Assembly: GCA_965214635.1 (NCBI GenBank)
Contig: OZ243964.1
Span: 2,418,001-2,482,000, forward strand
Length of the DNA: 64,000 bases
Reading direction: 5' to 3'
DNA from: Bin90 sp965214635
GTDB lineage: Bacteria > Chloroflexota > Dehalococcoidia > Lucifugimonadales > JADFKI01
Position numbers and translations under genes: made by a program. Shown piece by piece: positions 34,646 through 44,081 of this stretch (within the stretch, counting starts at the first letter, position 1; each line of letters opens with the position of its first letter). The notes under the pieces were generated by a model. That model had not been told where the DNA came from. It saw only the letters and a list, made by a program, of their open reading frames with translations, and ran no database searches.

Positions 34646-34699
34646 ATTTCGCCCTCCGGTTTTCTCCCATCGTGGTGTCTGAATTGCAGTGATTGCGGA

Positions 34700-36655
34700 C
34701 TATGCCTGTTGCAGCAGCAGGGTTCGGCTGAAGTTTTTCCGCCCTCCGCTCACTGCTAGGCTATGCCCCTCTACGAAGAACGGGGCGTCTATGCCCATCG
34801 CCGGGTATCTCATAGCGATGCGGTCGGATACGGCGGCTTGCAGCATCAGGAGCAGGTTGGCGTCTGACCCGCTGCGCATCTCCACGCTCAGGGCAGTGCG
34901 GGGGTGCGCCTTGCGCCCCAGCCTGTGCGCCAAGGTTGCTCCGGCGATGTGGGCTTGGCGCGTCCACCGCGCCTCTACATGCTTAATGCGACGGCCGTAG
35001 GCGGCTTCGCTCTGCGCATCCTGCGCCGTCAGCAGCGCTGGCGCATTCCACTTCATCGCATTGAACGAGCGCAGCCGCAGCAGGGTGAGATAGCCCGCCG
35101 TGCTGCCGAACCGCACGCGTATCAGCGTGCCCTTGCCGCTGTATGTTATGGTGTCCGGCAGCGACACGCTAACCTGCTTGGTGATGTCCGTCCCGCCACC
35201 GCCTGCCTGCGTGCTCGCCCTGTATCCCATTCCTGGGCGCATGCGTAGGACGCCGCCTATGCCATCGTAATCCTTGCTCTCGGCGAGGAAGTCTCGCGTT
35301 TCGTTCGCATTGAAGTAAGGCGTTTCGCTCAGCGTCCACACATCTTGCAAGCCGTGGTTAGTGGCGTCGCGGATACGCATGAATATCTTGTTTTCCACAT
35401 TTCGCACGCCATCGCTCCATTCCAAATCGGAGAAGTAGGGAGCGCTGCCGCTGCGGTCGGTGAGCGTGCTGCGCGGTGCAGTGTGCGGCGCAAAGTCGCG
35501 GTGGCTGCGGCTTTCCATGCGCCACTGCCCGTGCCCATCCACATACACGAAGCCGTCTTCTTCGTCTTGCAAGCGGCGGATTTCAGACAATGCATTTACG
35601 CCCCACATCGGCGGACTCCACGCGGATGGGACGAGCGCTGCGCCGTCGGCATCTATGATGCGAGCGGAGGCGTCTACGCCAGCATAATCCAGCATCTTGG
35701 CAAGGATTATGCCGGAGCGCTGCGGGAAGCCGCTCGATACATACATGTAGAGCGTAACGCTTTCCATACGGCGCATTTCGTCCGATGCGAGGATGCGGCA
35801 GACTTGGGAGCGGCGCTGCGGCTCAGGGTCGATGGCGTCCACATCACCATAGAACAGAGACACCCAGCCGCCGAAATCGTGCCAGCGATGATCGGCTGCA
35901 TCGTCAGCGTACAGCCCAATGCGGGCGGCAGTGCCGTTGAACGCAGACTGCGCCGACAGGATGCGCTGTCGGTCGACGAACATCACGATGTCATCGCCAT
36001 GCTGAGTTACATGGACGAAACGGCGCTCACCAGCGTCCCATTGCAGTGGTGCGGAGGCGAGTTGGGCGTCGCTGCCGTCTTCCATCTTGCGAATTTCTAC
36101 TGCGGCAGGCGTGATGCGCAGGTACAGGTAATTGTCCGCATCGGTGTATCTGAACAGCAGCCCGCCGTGCTTGGCTGTGTGGTTGCCGCGCTCATAGCAG
36201 CAGCCGAACGACGCTGCAGGCTGCCCCATGTCCATGACGGCGGTGCGGCGTCCGGGAGCGCCGGCTGCAGTCTGAGCACCGCCGCCCGCTGCGATGGTGA
36301 AGCCCGGCTGTGTGGATGCCCAGCGATATGCGCCACCGTGGGTTGGGGCGCGCCCGGACAGGCTTGCGCCGGCATCGCCGTCGAACTTGTCGCAAGGGAA
36401 TGCGGCGCGCAGCCACACCTTGCGCCCGGGCTTGAGCAAGCCGTGCAGCGGCGAAGTGGCGTTGGACGGGCTATAACGGTGGGCGTGGTTTCGCAGACGC
36501 AGCTCCAGTTTCGCCGGCTGCATATAGCCGCTCGTCAGATTTCGCATATGCGCCAAAGACAGCGCCGTTACCGCCGTAGTGATGTCGTCGTGCTCGCCAT
36601 CAAAATCGCCGCCGCCGTTCCAGTCCACCAGCACACGCCACTTCGGTTCGCTCAT
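34700..36655 (-). CDS. Phage tail-like structural protein with LamG-like domain
   Basis: A 651-residue protein. The N-terminus (MSEPKWRVLVDWNGGGDF ... LELRLRNHAHRYSP ... LKPGRKVWLRA) resembles baseplate or minor-tail proteins that open with a tube-contacting beta domain. Residues about 140-270 look like a concanavalin/LamG sandwich (GGLLFRYTDADNYLYLRI, FVDRQRILSA, RIGLYADD), often a carbohydrate-binding part. The rest is beta-rich with phage-type sequence such as SRTLLLQQ at the end. The call rests on this pattern and on the adjacent tail-tube gene. No sheath, capsid or terminase gene is present. Confidence 0.6.
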   Translation of the reverse strand: MSEPKWRVLVDWNGGGDFDGEHDDITTAVTALSLAHMRNLTSGYMQPAKLELRLRNHAHRYSPSNATSPLHGLLKPGRKVWLRAAFPCDKFDGDAGASLSGRAPTHGGAYRWASTQPGFTIAAGGGAQTAAGAPGRRTAVMDMGQPAASFGCCYERGNHTAKHGGLLFRYTDADNYLYLRITPAAVEIRKMEDGSDAQLASAPLQWDAGERRFVHVTQHGDDIVMFVDRQRILSAQSAFNGTAARIGLYADDAADHRWHDFGGWVSLFYGDVDAIDPEPQRRSQVCRILASDEMRRMESVTLYMYVSSGFPQRSGIILAKMLDYAGVDASARIIDADGAALVPSAWSPPMWGVNALSEIRRLQDEEDGFVYVDGHGQWRMESRSHRDFAPHTAPRSTLTDRSGSAPYFSDLEWSDGVRNVENKIFMRIRDATNHGLQDVWTLSETPYFNANETRDFLAESKDYDGIGGVLRMRPGMGYRASTQAGGGGTDITKQVSVSLPDTITYSGKGTLIRVRFGSTAGYLTLLRLRSFNAMKWNAPALLTAQDAQSEAAYGRRIKHVEARWTRQAHIAGATLAHRLGRKAHPRTALSVEMRSGSDANLLLMLQAAVSDRIAMRYPAMGIDAPFFVEGHSLAVSGGRKNFSRTLLLQQA

Positions 36656-36802
36656 CTGTCACCTCCGGTCAGTCTTCTAGTCGGTTCGTTCAGAACGCCA
36701 GCATTGCGGGCAGAGCCACCCGATGCTTCGTCCCGATGTGAATGGCAGTCTAGCGATAGGTTGATGCAGGGGCATCGCCTGAAAGCCTGAGCAGCTGACG
36801 GG

Positions 36803-37228
36803 CTAGACGATTTCGCGGCGCACCTTGCCTTGCACTTGCAATGTTGCGCTCCATGACACGAGAGCGCCGCTCCTGCTGTGCAGCTCGTATGCGGTCAGCC
36901 AGCAGTTGCCGGCGTATCGCACATTGCCGGACGCCATGCCGGCGGGCGCATACTCGAATGCGGCGGGTGCGGAGTGGTAGCGCAGCGAGCTGAGTGCGGC
37001 GTCCGCGCCGTGTGCCGCACCGCAGTCGAAGATGCCGCGCAATGTGAACGCCACGCTCTCGTCGCCGGGGGCGTAGGCTGCGCCGTCATCGCCGAGCGCG
37101 GTTACATCGTTCAGCTCATGTGCGCCGGGCAGCCCGAGCACCTCGCTGACGCTCATCGATATGTCGCGCAGCACCCCGTCCGCATCCGCAATCCGAAACC
37201 GCGACGCCCGCCCGTCCACATACGCCAT
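36803..37228 (-). CDS. Phage tail tube-like protein
   Basis: A 141-residue beta-rich protein. The sequence begins with RFRIADADGVLRDISMSV and continues with LNDVTALGDDG, the recurrent ESVAFTLRGIFD, FEYAPAGMASGNVRYAG and a final SWSATLQVQGKV. This fits the fold of siphophage/Gp10-type major tail proteins. ATG 37228 is chosen because AGAAGGGGC stands just before it; the frame is open to GTG 37243. It leads the small minus-strand tail operon (tube, tail protein, holin-like). Confidence 0.7.
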   Translation of the reverse strand: MAYVDGRASRFRIADADGVLRDISMSVSEVLGLPGAHELNDVTALGDDGAAYAPGDESVAFTLRGIFDCGAAHGADAALSSLRYHSAPAAFEYAPAGMASGNVRYAGNCWLTAYELHSRSGALVSWSATLQVQGKVRREIV

Positions 37229-37306
37229 ATCGCCCCTTCTCACTATATCGACGCAACCGCCCCTGCCGCCGCTTGCCGCCGCGCATCCAGTCCCTTGCTA
37301 TGCCAC

Positions 37307-37338
37307 GAAAAAAGGACAGCACCCTCGCAGGTCTGTCC
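37307..37338 (-). terminator. Strong terminator-like hairpin in the leader of the tail genes
   Basis: On the minus strand GGACAG / CTGTCC pairs around a 13-base loop and is followed by TTTTTT. No minus-strand gene lies to its right, only intergenic DNA, so it would terminate a leader transcript 79 bases before the tail-tube gene. Confidence 0.65.
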
Positions 37339-37454
37339 TCGTTCATACAGCATAGAACAATAGTACGGTGATGTCAAGCAGCACATGGCTGGGATTTCAA
37401 GGGCACTGCCATCCTAGCCGCATGCGAAACAACACATGGAATAGAGACGCCGTC

Positions 37455-37463
37455 TGTTATACT
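37455..37463 (+). promoter_or_regulatory. Extended -10 promoter for the nucleoside hydrolase
   Basis: TGTTATACT lies about 45 bases before ATG 37510. Confidence 0.5.
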
Positions 37464-37509
37464 ATGCCCTTGACGCAGCATCACAGATGGAAGGACGCGA
37501 GGACACAAA

Positions 37510-38439
37510 ATGACACTGCCGCCTATCTCTCACGCTGACATCGTGCGCCTACTGGAGCCGCCGCGCGGTGAGTGCGATGTCATCATCGACACGGACACCT
37601 ACAATGAGATAGACGACCAGTTTGCCATCGTGCATGCGCTGTTGTCCGACACGCTGAATATAGAGAGCATACAGGCGGCGCCGTTCCATGCCGAGGTGCG
37701 CAACACCACGAGCGCCGAACACGGGATGGAACTTAGCTACGAAGAGATAATGAATGTGCTAGCACAATCTCCCGTGCACTATGACGGGCCTGTGTTGCGT
37801 GGTTCACGGCGCACACTGACAGCAAGCGGCGGCGAACCCGTGCCTAGCGAAGCCGCCGACAACATCGTCAGCCGCGCAATGCAGCCCCGCAGCCGACCGC
37901 TGTATGTGCTGGCGCTCGGCGCTGCGACCAATGTGGCGTCCGCCATCCTGACAGAGCCGCAGATACGCGAGCGCATATGCGTGATTGCGCTGGGCGGCTG
38001 GCCGTATCACGCCGCCAACTTTCCGGACTTCAACTTCATCCAAGACATACGGGCGGCGCAGGTTCTGTTCGACAGCGGCGTCGCGCTGGTGCAGGTTACG
38101 GGCTTCGGCGTATCCGAACTGCTCCGCACCACGCGCTGGGAGATGCGCGAGCATGTGAAAGGGCGCGGTGCAATCGGCGACTTCCTTTTCGCCCGATACG
38201 AAGAGTTCGTGCAGGAATACCCCGGACGCAGCAAGCCCATCTGGGATCTCGCCCCCGGCGCATGGCTGCTGAACCCCGACTGGCTGCGAACGCACATCGC
38301 CGAAAGCCCAATCCTCAACGACCACCTAGCATATAGTCTCGCCGCCGGTCGGCATCCCATCCGCATCGTGGACTGGCTGGAGCGCGACGCAATCTTCGCA
38401 GACTTCTTCGCCAAACTTCACGCCGTAACCGAAGGATAG
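37510..38439 (+). CDS. Inosine-uridine preferring nucleoside hydrolase
   Basis: A 309-residue enzyme cleaving the N-glycosidic bond of ribonucleosides. The calcium-binding signature DVIIDTDTYNEIDDQFA begins near residue 21, with YVLALGAATNVASAIL in the middle and NFIQDIRAAQVLFDSG later. Asp in these sites supplies the metal ligands. Family size is normal. It starts after an extended -10 promoter and is followed by a GNAT gene 72 bases downstream. Confidence 0.9.
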   Translation: MTLPPISHADIVRLLEPPRGECDVIIDTDTYNEIDDQFAIVHALLSDTLNIESIQAAPFHAEVRNTTSAEHGMELSYEEIMNVLAQSPVHYDGPVLRGSRRTLTASGGEPVPSEAADNIVSRAMQPRSRPLYVLALGAATNVASAILTEPQIRERICVIALGGWPYHAANFPDFNFIQDIRAAQVLFDSGVALVQVTGFGVSELLRTTRWEMREHVKGRGAIGDFLFARYEEFVQEYPGRSKPIWDLAPGAWLLNPDWLRTHIAESPILNDHLAYSLAAGRHPIRIVDWLERDAIFADFFAKLHAVTEG

Positions 38440-38511
38440 AAAGCCTCACATGTCGTCGGGCATTTCCCCATCCTAAATATCCGAGAATATCCGAGCCTTT
38501 TTGGGTCGCCA

Positions 38512-39102
38512 ATGCCCCTGTGCTGTGAAATTAGACCGTCCACTGAAAACGAACTGCCCCTGCTGGACGCCCACCTAGACCCGAATCGGCTGGCGGGCAG
38601 GCACGCCGACAGGCTGCGCCAGCAACAGCAGGGCAGGTTGACATACCTCGTAGCGTGGCACGGCGGCGTCCCAATTGGGCATACGATTGTACGATGGACG
38701 GGGGCGCTCGACGAGTTCGTGATGCGGCGCATCCGCAACTGCGCCCACATCGAGGATCTGTTCGTGATGCCGAAGCATCGCTCGCAGGGCGTCGGCGGGC
38801 GGATATTGGCGTGTGCGGAGCGGCTGGCAGCAGAGCGCGGCTTCCGGCAGATTGGGCTTGCCGTGGGCATAGACAACCCACGCGCACGCTCCCTGTACGA
38901 ACGCAGCGACTACGCCGATACTGGGTTTGGCGTGTTTCGCATCGGCGGCAGCTACCGCGACACCAACGGCAACCTGCGACACTGGCAAGAAGACTGTGAG
39001 TATCTTGTGAAGCGGCTGTCGCCTACGCCACATTCAGGTGCGGGGCAGCGCCCGCCGGCGGCGGCGGACGACGGCGAACACGATAAGCCCGCACAGGAAT
39101 AA
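38512..39102 (+). CDS. GNAT-family N-acetyltransferase
   Basis: A 196-residue acetyltransferase. The acetyl-CoA-binding loop is IEDLFVMPKHRSQGVGGRIL (about 80-100), followed by AAERGFRQIGLAVGIDNPRARSLYERSDYADTG, which carries the family asparagine and tyrosine. The substrate is unknown. The last 69 bases overlap the end of the gene on the other strand, so the C-terminal tail after about residue 172 (Pro/Ala rich) is an unusual extension or the real stop is elsewhere. Confidence 0.85.
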   Translation: MPLCCEIRPSTENELPLLDAHLDPNRLAGRHADRLRQQQQGRLTYLVAWHGGVPIGHTIVRWTGALDEFVMRRIRNCAHIEDLFVMPKHRSQGVGGRILACAERLAAERGFRQIGLAVGIDNPRARSLYERSDYADTGFGVFRIGGSYRDTNGNLRHWQEDCEYLVKRLSPTPHSGAGQRPPAAADDGEHDKPAQE

Positions 39103-40074
39103 CGCCAGCGCCGCTGCGGGGATGTACTCATAGCGCGCTTCGTCTAGCGATGCGCGCAGGCGGTCGGCGGCGGTGGCGGTCGGCAGCCCGCTCAGCGCCA
39201 GCGATATGCGCCGCCCGCGCTCTATGCCCGCCGCCTCTATCAGCTGATACGGGCGCTCGCCGATGGTTACTGCCTCCGCTGCCCCGATGTCCTCGCTCGA
39301 CAGGCTCAGCGCCCCATCCGGCGAAAGCACCCGCAGGCTGTCCGCTCCATATGGGAACGATTTGGTGAAAGTCGCCTCACCCTGCTCATATGGGAAGTTG
39401 TAGCTGAACATGATGTCGTGCGAGCCGGGCGGGACGCTGCCCAATACGGCGAACCCGCGGTCGACCTGCACGATGTCTGCGCCGAGCAGCCGCGTGTCCA
39501 CCTGCAAGCCCTCCGACCCCGGCGGCAGCCCAAAGCGCAGCAGGCTCATAGGCCCGGCGTTGCCCGGCACGAATGTGTGCTGGGAGTCGTTCACTATCCT
39601 GATTATCTCCATTGCGGCGACGGTCTGCGTAACTTTGTCCGCATCCGCAAGCAGCAGCGACGCCGAATCCACGCGCAAGTCATTCTGCGTGTACACGGCG
39701 TCATAGACATCGATGGTCAGCGGGGGCGGGCTGCCGTCGCGCAGGCTAATCTCATCGCCGTATAGAGCGCCTTGGTAGCGCACCGACACGGCGTAGATGA
39801 CAGCAGGGTCGTAGGCGATGTTCTCGAAGCGAAACCGCCCGTCGGCATCCGTGGTGGCGTCCACGCTCTCATACGCCGCATCGGACTGCATGTGAAACAC
39901 CACGGCGATGCCGTCCACGCCGCCCGATGCGCCGGGCGTGGCATTCACCACGCGCCCGGACACCGCAAGCGTATGCACGCGCTCTTGCTGCGCCGCCGCC
40001 GGCAGCGTGAGCGCACAGCACAGCGCCAGCACTATCCCCACTGCGCCGCTGGTCAGATTAATACGGTTTGGCAT
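39034..40074 (-). CDS. Exported protein with carboxypeptidase-regulatory-like domain and C-terminal anchor
   Basis: A 346-residue protein. A signal peptide (about 1-29, IVLALCCALTLPAAAQQ) is followed by an Ig-like carboxypeptidase-regulatory domain (VSGRVVNATPGASGG ... DADGRFRFENIAYDP, about 35-100), a second beta-rich region, and a C-terminal transmembrane helix (ALALFLCGLIVFAVV, about 320-335) with a basic cytoplasmic end. It is probably anchored in the membrane with its domains outside. The family resembles cytochrome-maturation or archaeosortase-neighbour proteins, but function is unknown. Its 3' end overlaps the GNAT gene by 69 bases. Confidence 0.75.
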   Translation of the reverse strand: MPNRINLTSGAVGIVLALCCALTLPAAAQQERVHTLAVSGRVVNATPGASGGVDGIAVVFHMQSDAAYESVDATTDADGRFRFENIAYDPAVIYAVSVRYQGALYGDEISLRDGSPPPLTIDVYDAVYTQNDLRVDSASLLLADADKVTQTVAAMEIIRIVNDSQHTFVPGNAGPMSLLRFGLPPGSEGLQVDTRLLGADIVQVDRGFAVLGSVPPGSHDIMFSYNFPYEQGEATFTKSFPYGADSLRVLSPDGALSLSSEDIGAAEAVTIGERPYQLIEAAGIERGRRISLALSGLPTATAADRLRASLDEARYEYIPAAALALFLCGLIVFAVVRRRRRALPRT

Positions 40075-40188
40075 ACTAACAAGTTACCAGTTTTCAGCCC
40101 GCTGCGGCTACTCATTTTGCTCGCAGCCCACATCCAAGCCTCCGTCTTATTACGGCATTACGGCGCGGTGGATGCCGTGGATAAGGTG

Positions 40189-40194
40189 TATAAT
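40189..40194 (+). promoter_or_regulatory. -10 box for the M16 peptidase gene
   Basis: A perfect TATAAT, directly preceded by TG, lies 42 bases before ATG 40236. Confidence 0.5.
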
Positions 40195-40235
40195 TGGGCA
40201 ACGCAACTTATGCGATACAGACAAGGGGGTCTGCG

Positions 40236-42896
40236 ATGGTGGATATTGGCTTTGAAAAGTTCACGCTCGGGAATGGGCTGGATGTGATTTTGCACGAAGA
40301 CCGCTCGCTGCCGATGGCGGCGGTTAACATTTGGTACCATGTCGGCTCCAAAGATGAGGAGCCGGGGCGCACAGGGTTCGCCCATCTATTCGAGCATGTG
40401 ATGTTTGAAGGCTCCAAGCACCACAAGAGCAGCTTCTTCGACCCATTGCAGAAGGTGGGCGCCAACCTGAACGGCTCCACCACCAACGACCGCACGAACT
40501 ATTGGGAGAATGTGCCGTCCAACTACCTCGATCTGGCGCTGTGGCTGGAATCTGACCGCATGGGCTTCCTGTTGGATGCACTCGACCAAAAGAGCTTTGA
40601 TGTACAGCGCGATGTGGTGAAGAACGAACGCCGCCAAAGCTACGAAAACCGCCCCTACGGGATGGCATATCTGACGCTGCAACCGGCGGTGTTCCCTGCG
40701 CCGCATCCGTATAACTGGCCCACCATCGGCTCGCAACAAGATTTGGACGCCGCCGAGTTGGACGATGTGAAGGCGTTCTTCCGTAAATACTACGCGCCGT
40801 CCAATGCCAGCCTCGCCATTGCGGGCGACATAGACATCAGCAAGACGCAGGCGCTAGTGGAGCGCTACTTCGGCGACCTGCCGCCGGGGCCGCCCATCGA
40901 CCGCATCGGGCGAATGGATTCGGGGTTGAGCGCCGGTGTGTCGCTGAGTATACGAGACAAGGTGCAGCTGCCGCGTCTATATCTCGTTTGGCCCACAAGC
41001 CCAGCGTTCGACAGCCAAGAAGCGCCATTGGACATCCTCGCATCAGCGCTCGGAGACGGCAAGAGTTCGCGGCTGTATCGCTCGCTCGTCTATGAGCGGC
41101 GGGTGGCGCGCGATGTCAGCGTGTATCACTATGGGCAGGAAATCGCCGGCGAGTTCTTCATACAAGTTACCGCAAATGCGGGGCAAAGCCTTGCGGACAT
41201 AGAGGCGATGGTGGATGAAGAACTCGCAGCCGTGCAGAACGCCCCGCTGAGCGAACACGAGATCCAGCGCGCCAAGAATCGCTTCGAGAGCCAGCACATA
41301 CGGCATTTGCAGCGCATCGGCGGCTTTGGCGGGCGCGCCGACCAGCTAAACCTCTACAACACCTACTTGGGCGAGCCGGAACGCATCAACACCGACATCG
41401 AGCGATACCGCGCCGTAACGGACGATGATGTGCGGCGCGCGGCGAACCGCATACTAGGCAGCAAGCGAGTGCGGCTGGCTGTGCTGCCTGAGGATGCGTA
41501 TAGCGCATCAGCGACGGTGCTAGACCGCACGGCGATGCCAGCCGCTGCGCCCGCAAGCAGGTTCAGCCCGCCCACGCCGTCGCGCGCATCGCTGTCCAAC
41601 GGCATGGATGTGGTGCTGCTGGAAAAGCGCGAGCTGCCCGTGGTGTCGCTGGGCGTTATGACGCGCGCCGGCGGCGTAACCGACCCAGCGGACAAGCCCG
41701 GCCTTGCGAGCGTAACAGCGGCGATGCTTGCGGAGGGCACGCTCAACCGCAGCAGCAGTCAGATTTCGGACGAGATGGAGTTCTTGGGGGCGCAGCTGAG
41801 CGCCAACGCCGGGCGCGAGTTCGCCACCATAACCACAGAGACGCTGACCGATCATTGGCAGAGCGCCTTGGACATCGTGGCGGATGCGGCGCAGAACTCC
41901 AACTTCCCGCAGGGCGAGTTCGATCGCGTGCGCCAAGAGCGGCTGACCGACTTGCGGCGCATCAGCGACAGCCCCGTCGCCATTGCGGGGCGCGCATCGC
42001 AGGCGATCTTGTACGGCGTGGGAACTCGGTTCGGTCATCCGATTTCGGGGACAGAAGCTGCAATAGGTGCGCTCAGCCGCAGCGACTTGACGGCGCACTA
42101 TGCGGCGCGATACGCTCCGCAGCACTCAACGCTCATTGTGGTGGGTGATGTGGCGCAAGACGAAGCGTTGGAACGGCTAGAAGCGGCGTTCGGCGCCCAA
42201 CAGCGCAATAGCGCCGACACAGCGCCTTCCCCGAACGGTAACGAAGATGCGCCGGTTCGCAAGACGACCATCTATCTTGCGGACAAGCCCGGCGCACCGC
42301 AGTCCGTCATCCGAACGGGGCATCTGACGATACCGCAGCGTCATCCCGACCATATCGCGCTCAGCCTGCTCAACTACATCTTCGGCGGACAGTTCTCGGC
42401 ACGCCTTAACATGAACCTGCGGCAAGACAAGGGCTACAGCTACGGGTACATGTCGGGCATCGACTGGCAGAGCGGTGCGTCTGCGCTAACCGCGGGCGGC
42501 TCGGTTCAGACGGAGGCGACTGCGGACGCCGTTGCCGAAACGCTGCGCGAGTTTGCGGACATACGCAGCGCCCGCCCTGTTACGGACGAAGAGTTTCGCG
42601 ATGCGCGGGACGGGATATTGCGGGGCTTGCCCGGGCAGTTCGAAACGCACGGGCAGATACGGCGTCAGCTGGCGCACATAGTTGCGTTCGACCTGCCGGA
42701 CGATTACTTCACCACATACGCAGACAGGCTAGCGGCGGTTACGCTGAACGACTTGCACCGTGTCGCAGAGCAGCACATCCGCGACGGCGAACTTGCGGTG
42801 GTGGTTGTGGGCGACGCGGCAACGGTCGAGTCCGGGCTACACGAGCTGGGCTTGGATGTCGTGCATATCGACTATGAGGGACGGACGATAGACTGA
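40236..42896 (+). CDS. M16 zinc peptidase with two fused domains
   Basis: An 886-residue fused M16B peptidase. The first half holds the inverted zinc motif HLFEH (residues 50-54) inside AHLFEHVMFEGS and the downstream Glu region NRPYGMAYLTLQ. The second half (from about residue 450, LSNGMDVVLLEKRELPVVSL) is a homologous domain without HxxEH, as in the inactive partner subunit of two-gene systems, but it keeps an arginine/tyrosine-rich region (RLNMNLRQDKGYSYGY). No signal peptide is visible, so location is uncertain. ATG 40236 has AAGGGGG upstream; the frame opens earlier at 40194. Confidence 0.92.
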   Translation: MVDIGFEKFTLGNGLDVILHEDRSLPMAAVNIWYHVGSKDEEPGRTGFAHLFEHVMFEGSKHHKSSFFDPLQKVGANLNGSTTNDRTNYWENVPSNYLDLALWLESDRMGFLLDALDQKSFDVQRDVVKNERRQSYENRPYGMAYLTLQPAVFPAPHPYNWPTIGSQQDLDAAELDDVKAFFRKYYAPSNASLAIAGDIDISKTQALVERYFGDLPPGPPIDRIGRMDSGLSAGVSLSIRDKVQLPRLYLVWPTSPAFDSQEAPLDILASALGDGKSSRLYRSLVYERRVARDVSVYHYGQEIAGEFFIQVTANAGQSLADIEAMVDEELAAVQNAPLSEHEIQRAKNRFESQHIRHLQRIGGFGGRADQLNLYNTYLGEPERINTDIERYRAVTDDDVRRAANRILGSKRVRLAVLPEDAYSASATVLDRTAMPAAAPASRFSPPTPSRASLSNGMDVVLLEKRELPVVSLGVMTRAGGVTDPADKPGLASVTAAMLAEGTLNRSSSQISDEMEFLGAQLSANAGREFATITTETLTDHWQSALDIVADAAQNSNFPQGEFDRVRQERLTDLRRISDSPVAIAGRASQAILYGVGTRFGHPISGTEAAIGALSRSDLTAHYAARYAPQHSTLIVVGDVAQDEALERLEAAFGAQQRNSADTAPSPNGNEDAPVRKTTIYLADKPGAPQSVIRTGHLTIPQRHPDHIALSLLNYIFGGQFSARLNMNLRQDKGYSYGYMSGIDWQSGASALTAGGSVQTEATADAVAETLREFADIRSARPVTDEEFRDARDGILRGLPGQFETHGQIRRQLAHIVAFDLPDDYFTTYADRLAAVTLNDLHRVAEQHIRDGELAVVVVGDAATVESGLHELGLDVVHIDYEGRTID

Positions 42897-43017
42897 CGAT
42901 ACAGGTGATACAAGCAGGGAGGCGGGCGTAGCATAGGCATCAGGCGGCAGTTCGTCGTCCCTGCGAAAGCCGTAACCGTAACCGCAGCGTCGGCACACAA
43001 GCATGAGGAACACGAGA

Positions 43018-43938
43018 ATGGACGGACCGTACAGACTGCGAGTGATGGACACATACCGCAACCTGTTCTACACGCCGTTGTATGCGGCGGTGGCGGGCGG
43101 CTTCCTGTATACGGAAGGGTTGGATGTGATGTTCAGCGGCGTGCCGTCGGGACGCTCGGCAGTGGACATGCTGCGGAGCGGCGAGGCAGACATCTTGCAG
43201 ACCGGCATCAGTCGCAGTATGATGTCGCTAGATTCGGGGGATGCGGACGCCCCCCTGCACATCGCCGAAATCAACCGCCGCGACGGGTTCTTTCTCGTGA
43301 GCAGAGAGCGCTCGGATGCGTGGGATTGGCGTTCGCTCGAGGATGCGACGCTGATTCCTGTGGGGTTCACGCCGATACCGCTGATGACGCTCTTGGCGGC
43401 AATGCGAAGGCGCGGTGTGGATGTTGGCAAAGTGCGTATGCTGTGCGGGCTGTCCGCCGAAGACGCTGTGGCGCGCTTTCACGACGGCGCTGCCGACTAC
43501 ATACACCTGCCAAACCCGCAGGCTCAGGAACTGGTGCAGGCCGGTGAGGGTTACATGGCTGCGGAGCTTGCCCACGAGCTTGGATACTTGTGCTACAGCT
43601 CGTTTGCGGCGACACCGTCGTTCGTAGACAGGATGCCAGATGCGGTTTTCCGGTTCGTGAGCGGGTTCTATGCGGCGCAGCAGTGGGTTGCGGCGGCGGA
43701 TGCGCGCACCGTCGTGGAACGGGTCAAGCCATTCTTCGCGAGCGTGTCGGATACGGTGCTTGAACGCGGCGTGGCGCAGTACAAGGCGCTGGGCGTGTGG
43801 TCGGTGTCGCCAGTCATCGGACGGGAAGGGTACGACGCGATGAGCCGGGCGCTGCGCGATGGCGGGCTTGCGCGCGGCGAATACGCCTATGAGCGGCTGG
43901 TGCGCCCGGAGTTTGCGGCGCAGGCGGTGGAAAGATGA
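43018..43938 (+). CDS. NMT1/SsuA-like substrate-binding-fold protein
   Basis: A 306-residue protein of the NMT1/THI5-like periplasmic-binding fold. YRNLFYTPLYAAVAGGFLYTEGLDV and the following SGRSAVDMLRSGEADILQTGISR are typical of this family, which binds thiamine precursors, sulfonates or related molecules. No signal peptide or lipobox is present and no permease or ATPase is adjacent, so it may be a cytoplasmic enzyme or an orphan binding protein. ATG 43018 is preferred over 43003 for its GAGGA site. Confidence 0.8.
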   Translation: MDGPYRLRVMDTYRNLFYTPLYAAVAGGFLYTEGLDVMFSGVPSGRSAVDMLRSGEADILQTGISRSMMSLDSGDADAPLHIAEINRRDGFFLVSRERSDAWDWRSLEDATLIPVGFTPIPLMTLLAAMRRRGVDVGKVRMLCGLSAEDAVARFHDGAADYIHLPNPQAQELVQAGEGYMAAELAHELGYLCYSSFAATPSFVDRMPDAVFRFVSGFYAAQQWVAAADARTVVERVKPFFASVSDTVLERGVAQYKALGVWSVSPVIGREGYDAMSRALRDGGLARGEYAYERLVRPEFAAQAVER

Positions 43939-44081
43939 ACGAGCATCGTCAGCCGGACGGCAATTAACCCGCCGGTGGCAAATGGCGCATGACTTATGGA
44001 CACAAAGACACAAAACGCTTCGCTCACTCGAGCAGCAGGTGGCAGCGAGTTTATGATGAAACAAGCCAAGGGGTGATACAT

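Noticed and set aside
35345..36790. Long plus-strand open frame of 481 codons opposite the phage-tail gene
   Set aside because: It is complementary to the tail gene, has low-complexity Ala/Arg/Val content and no ribosome site; long antisense frames are expected in GC-rich genes.
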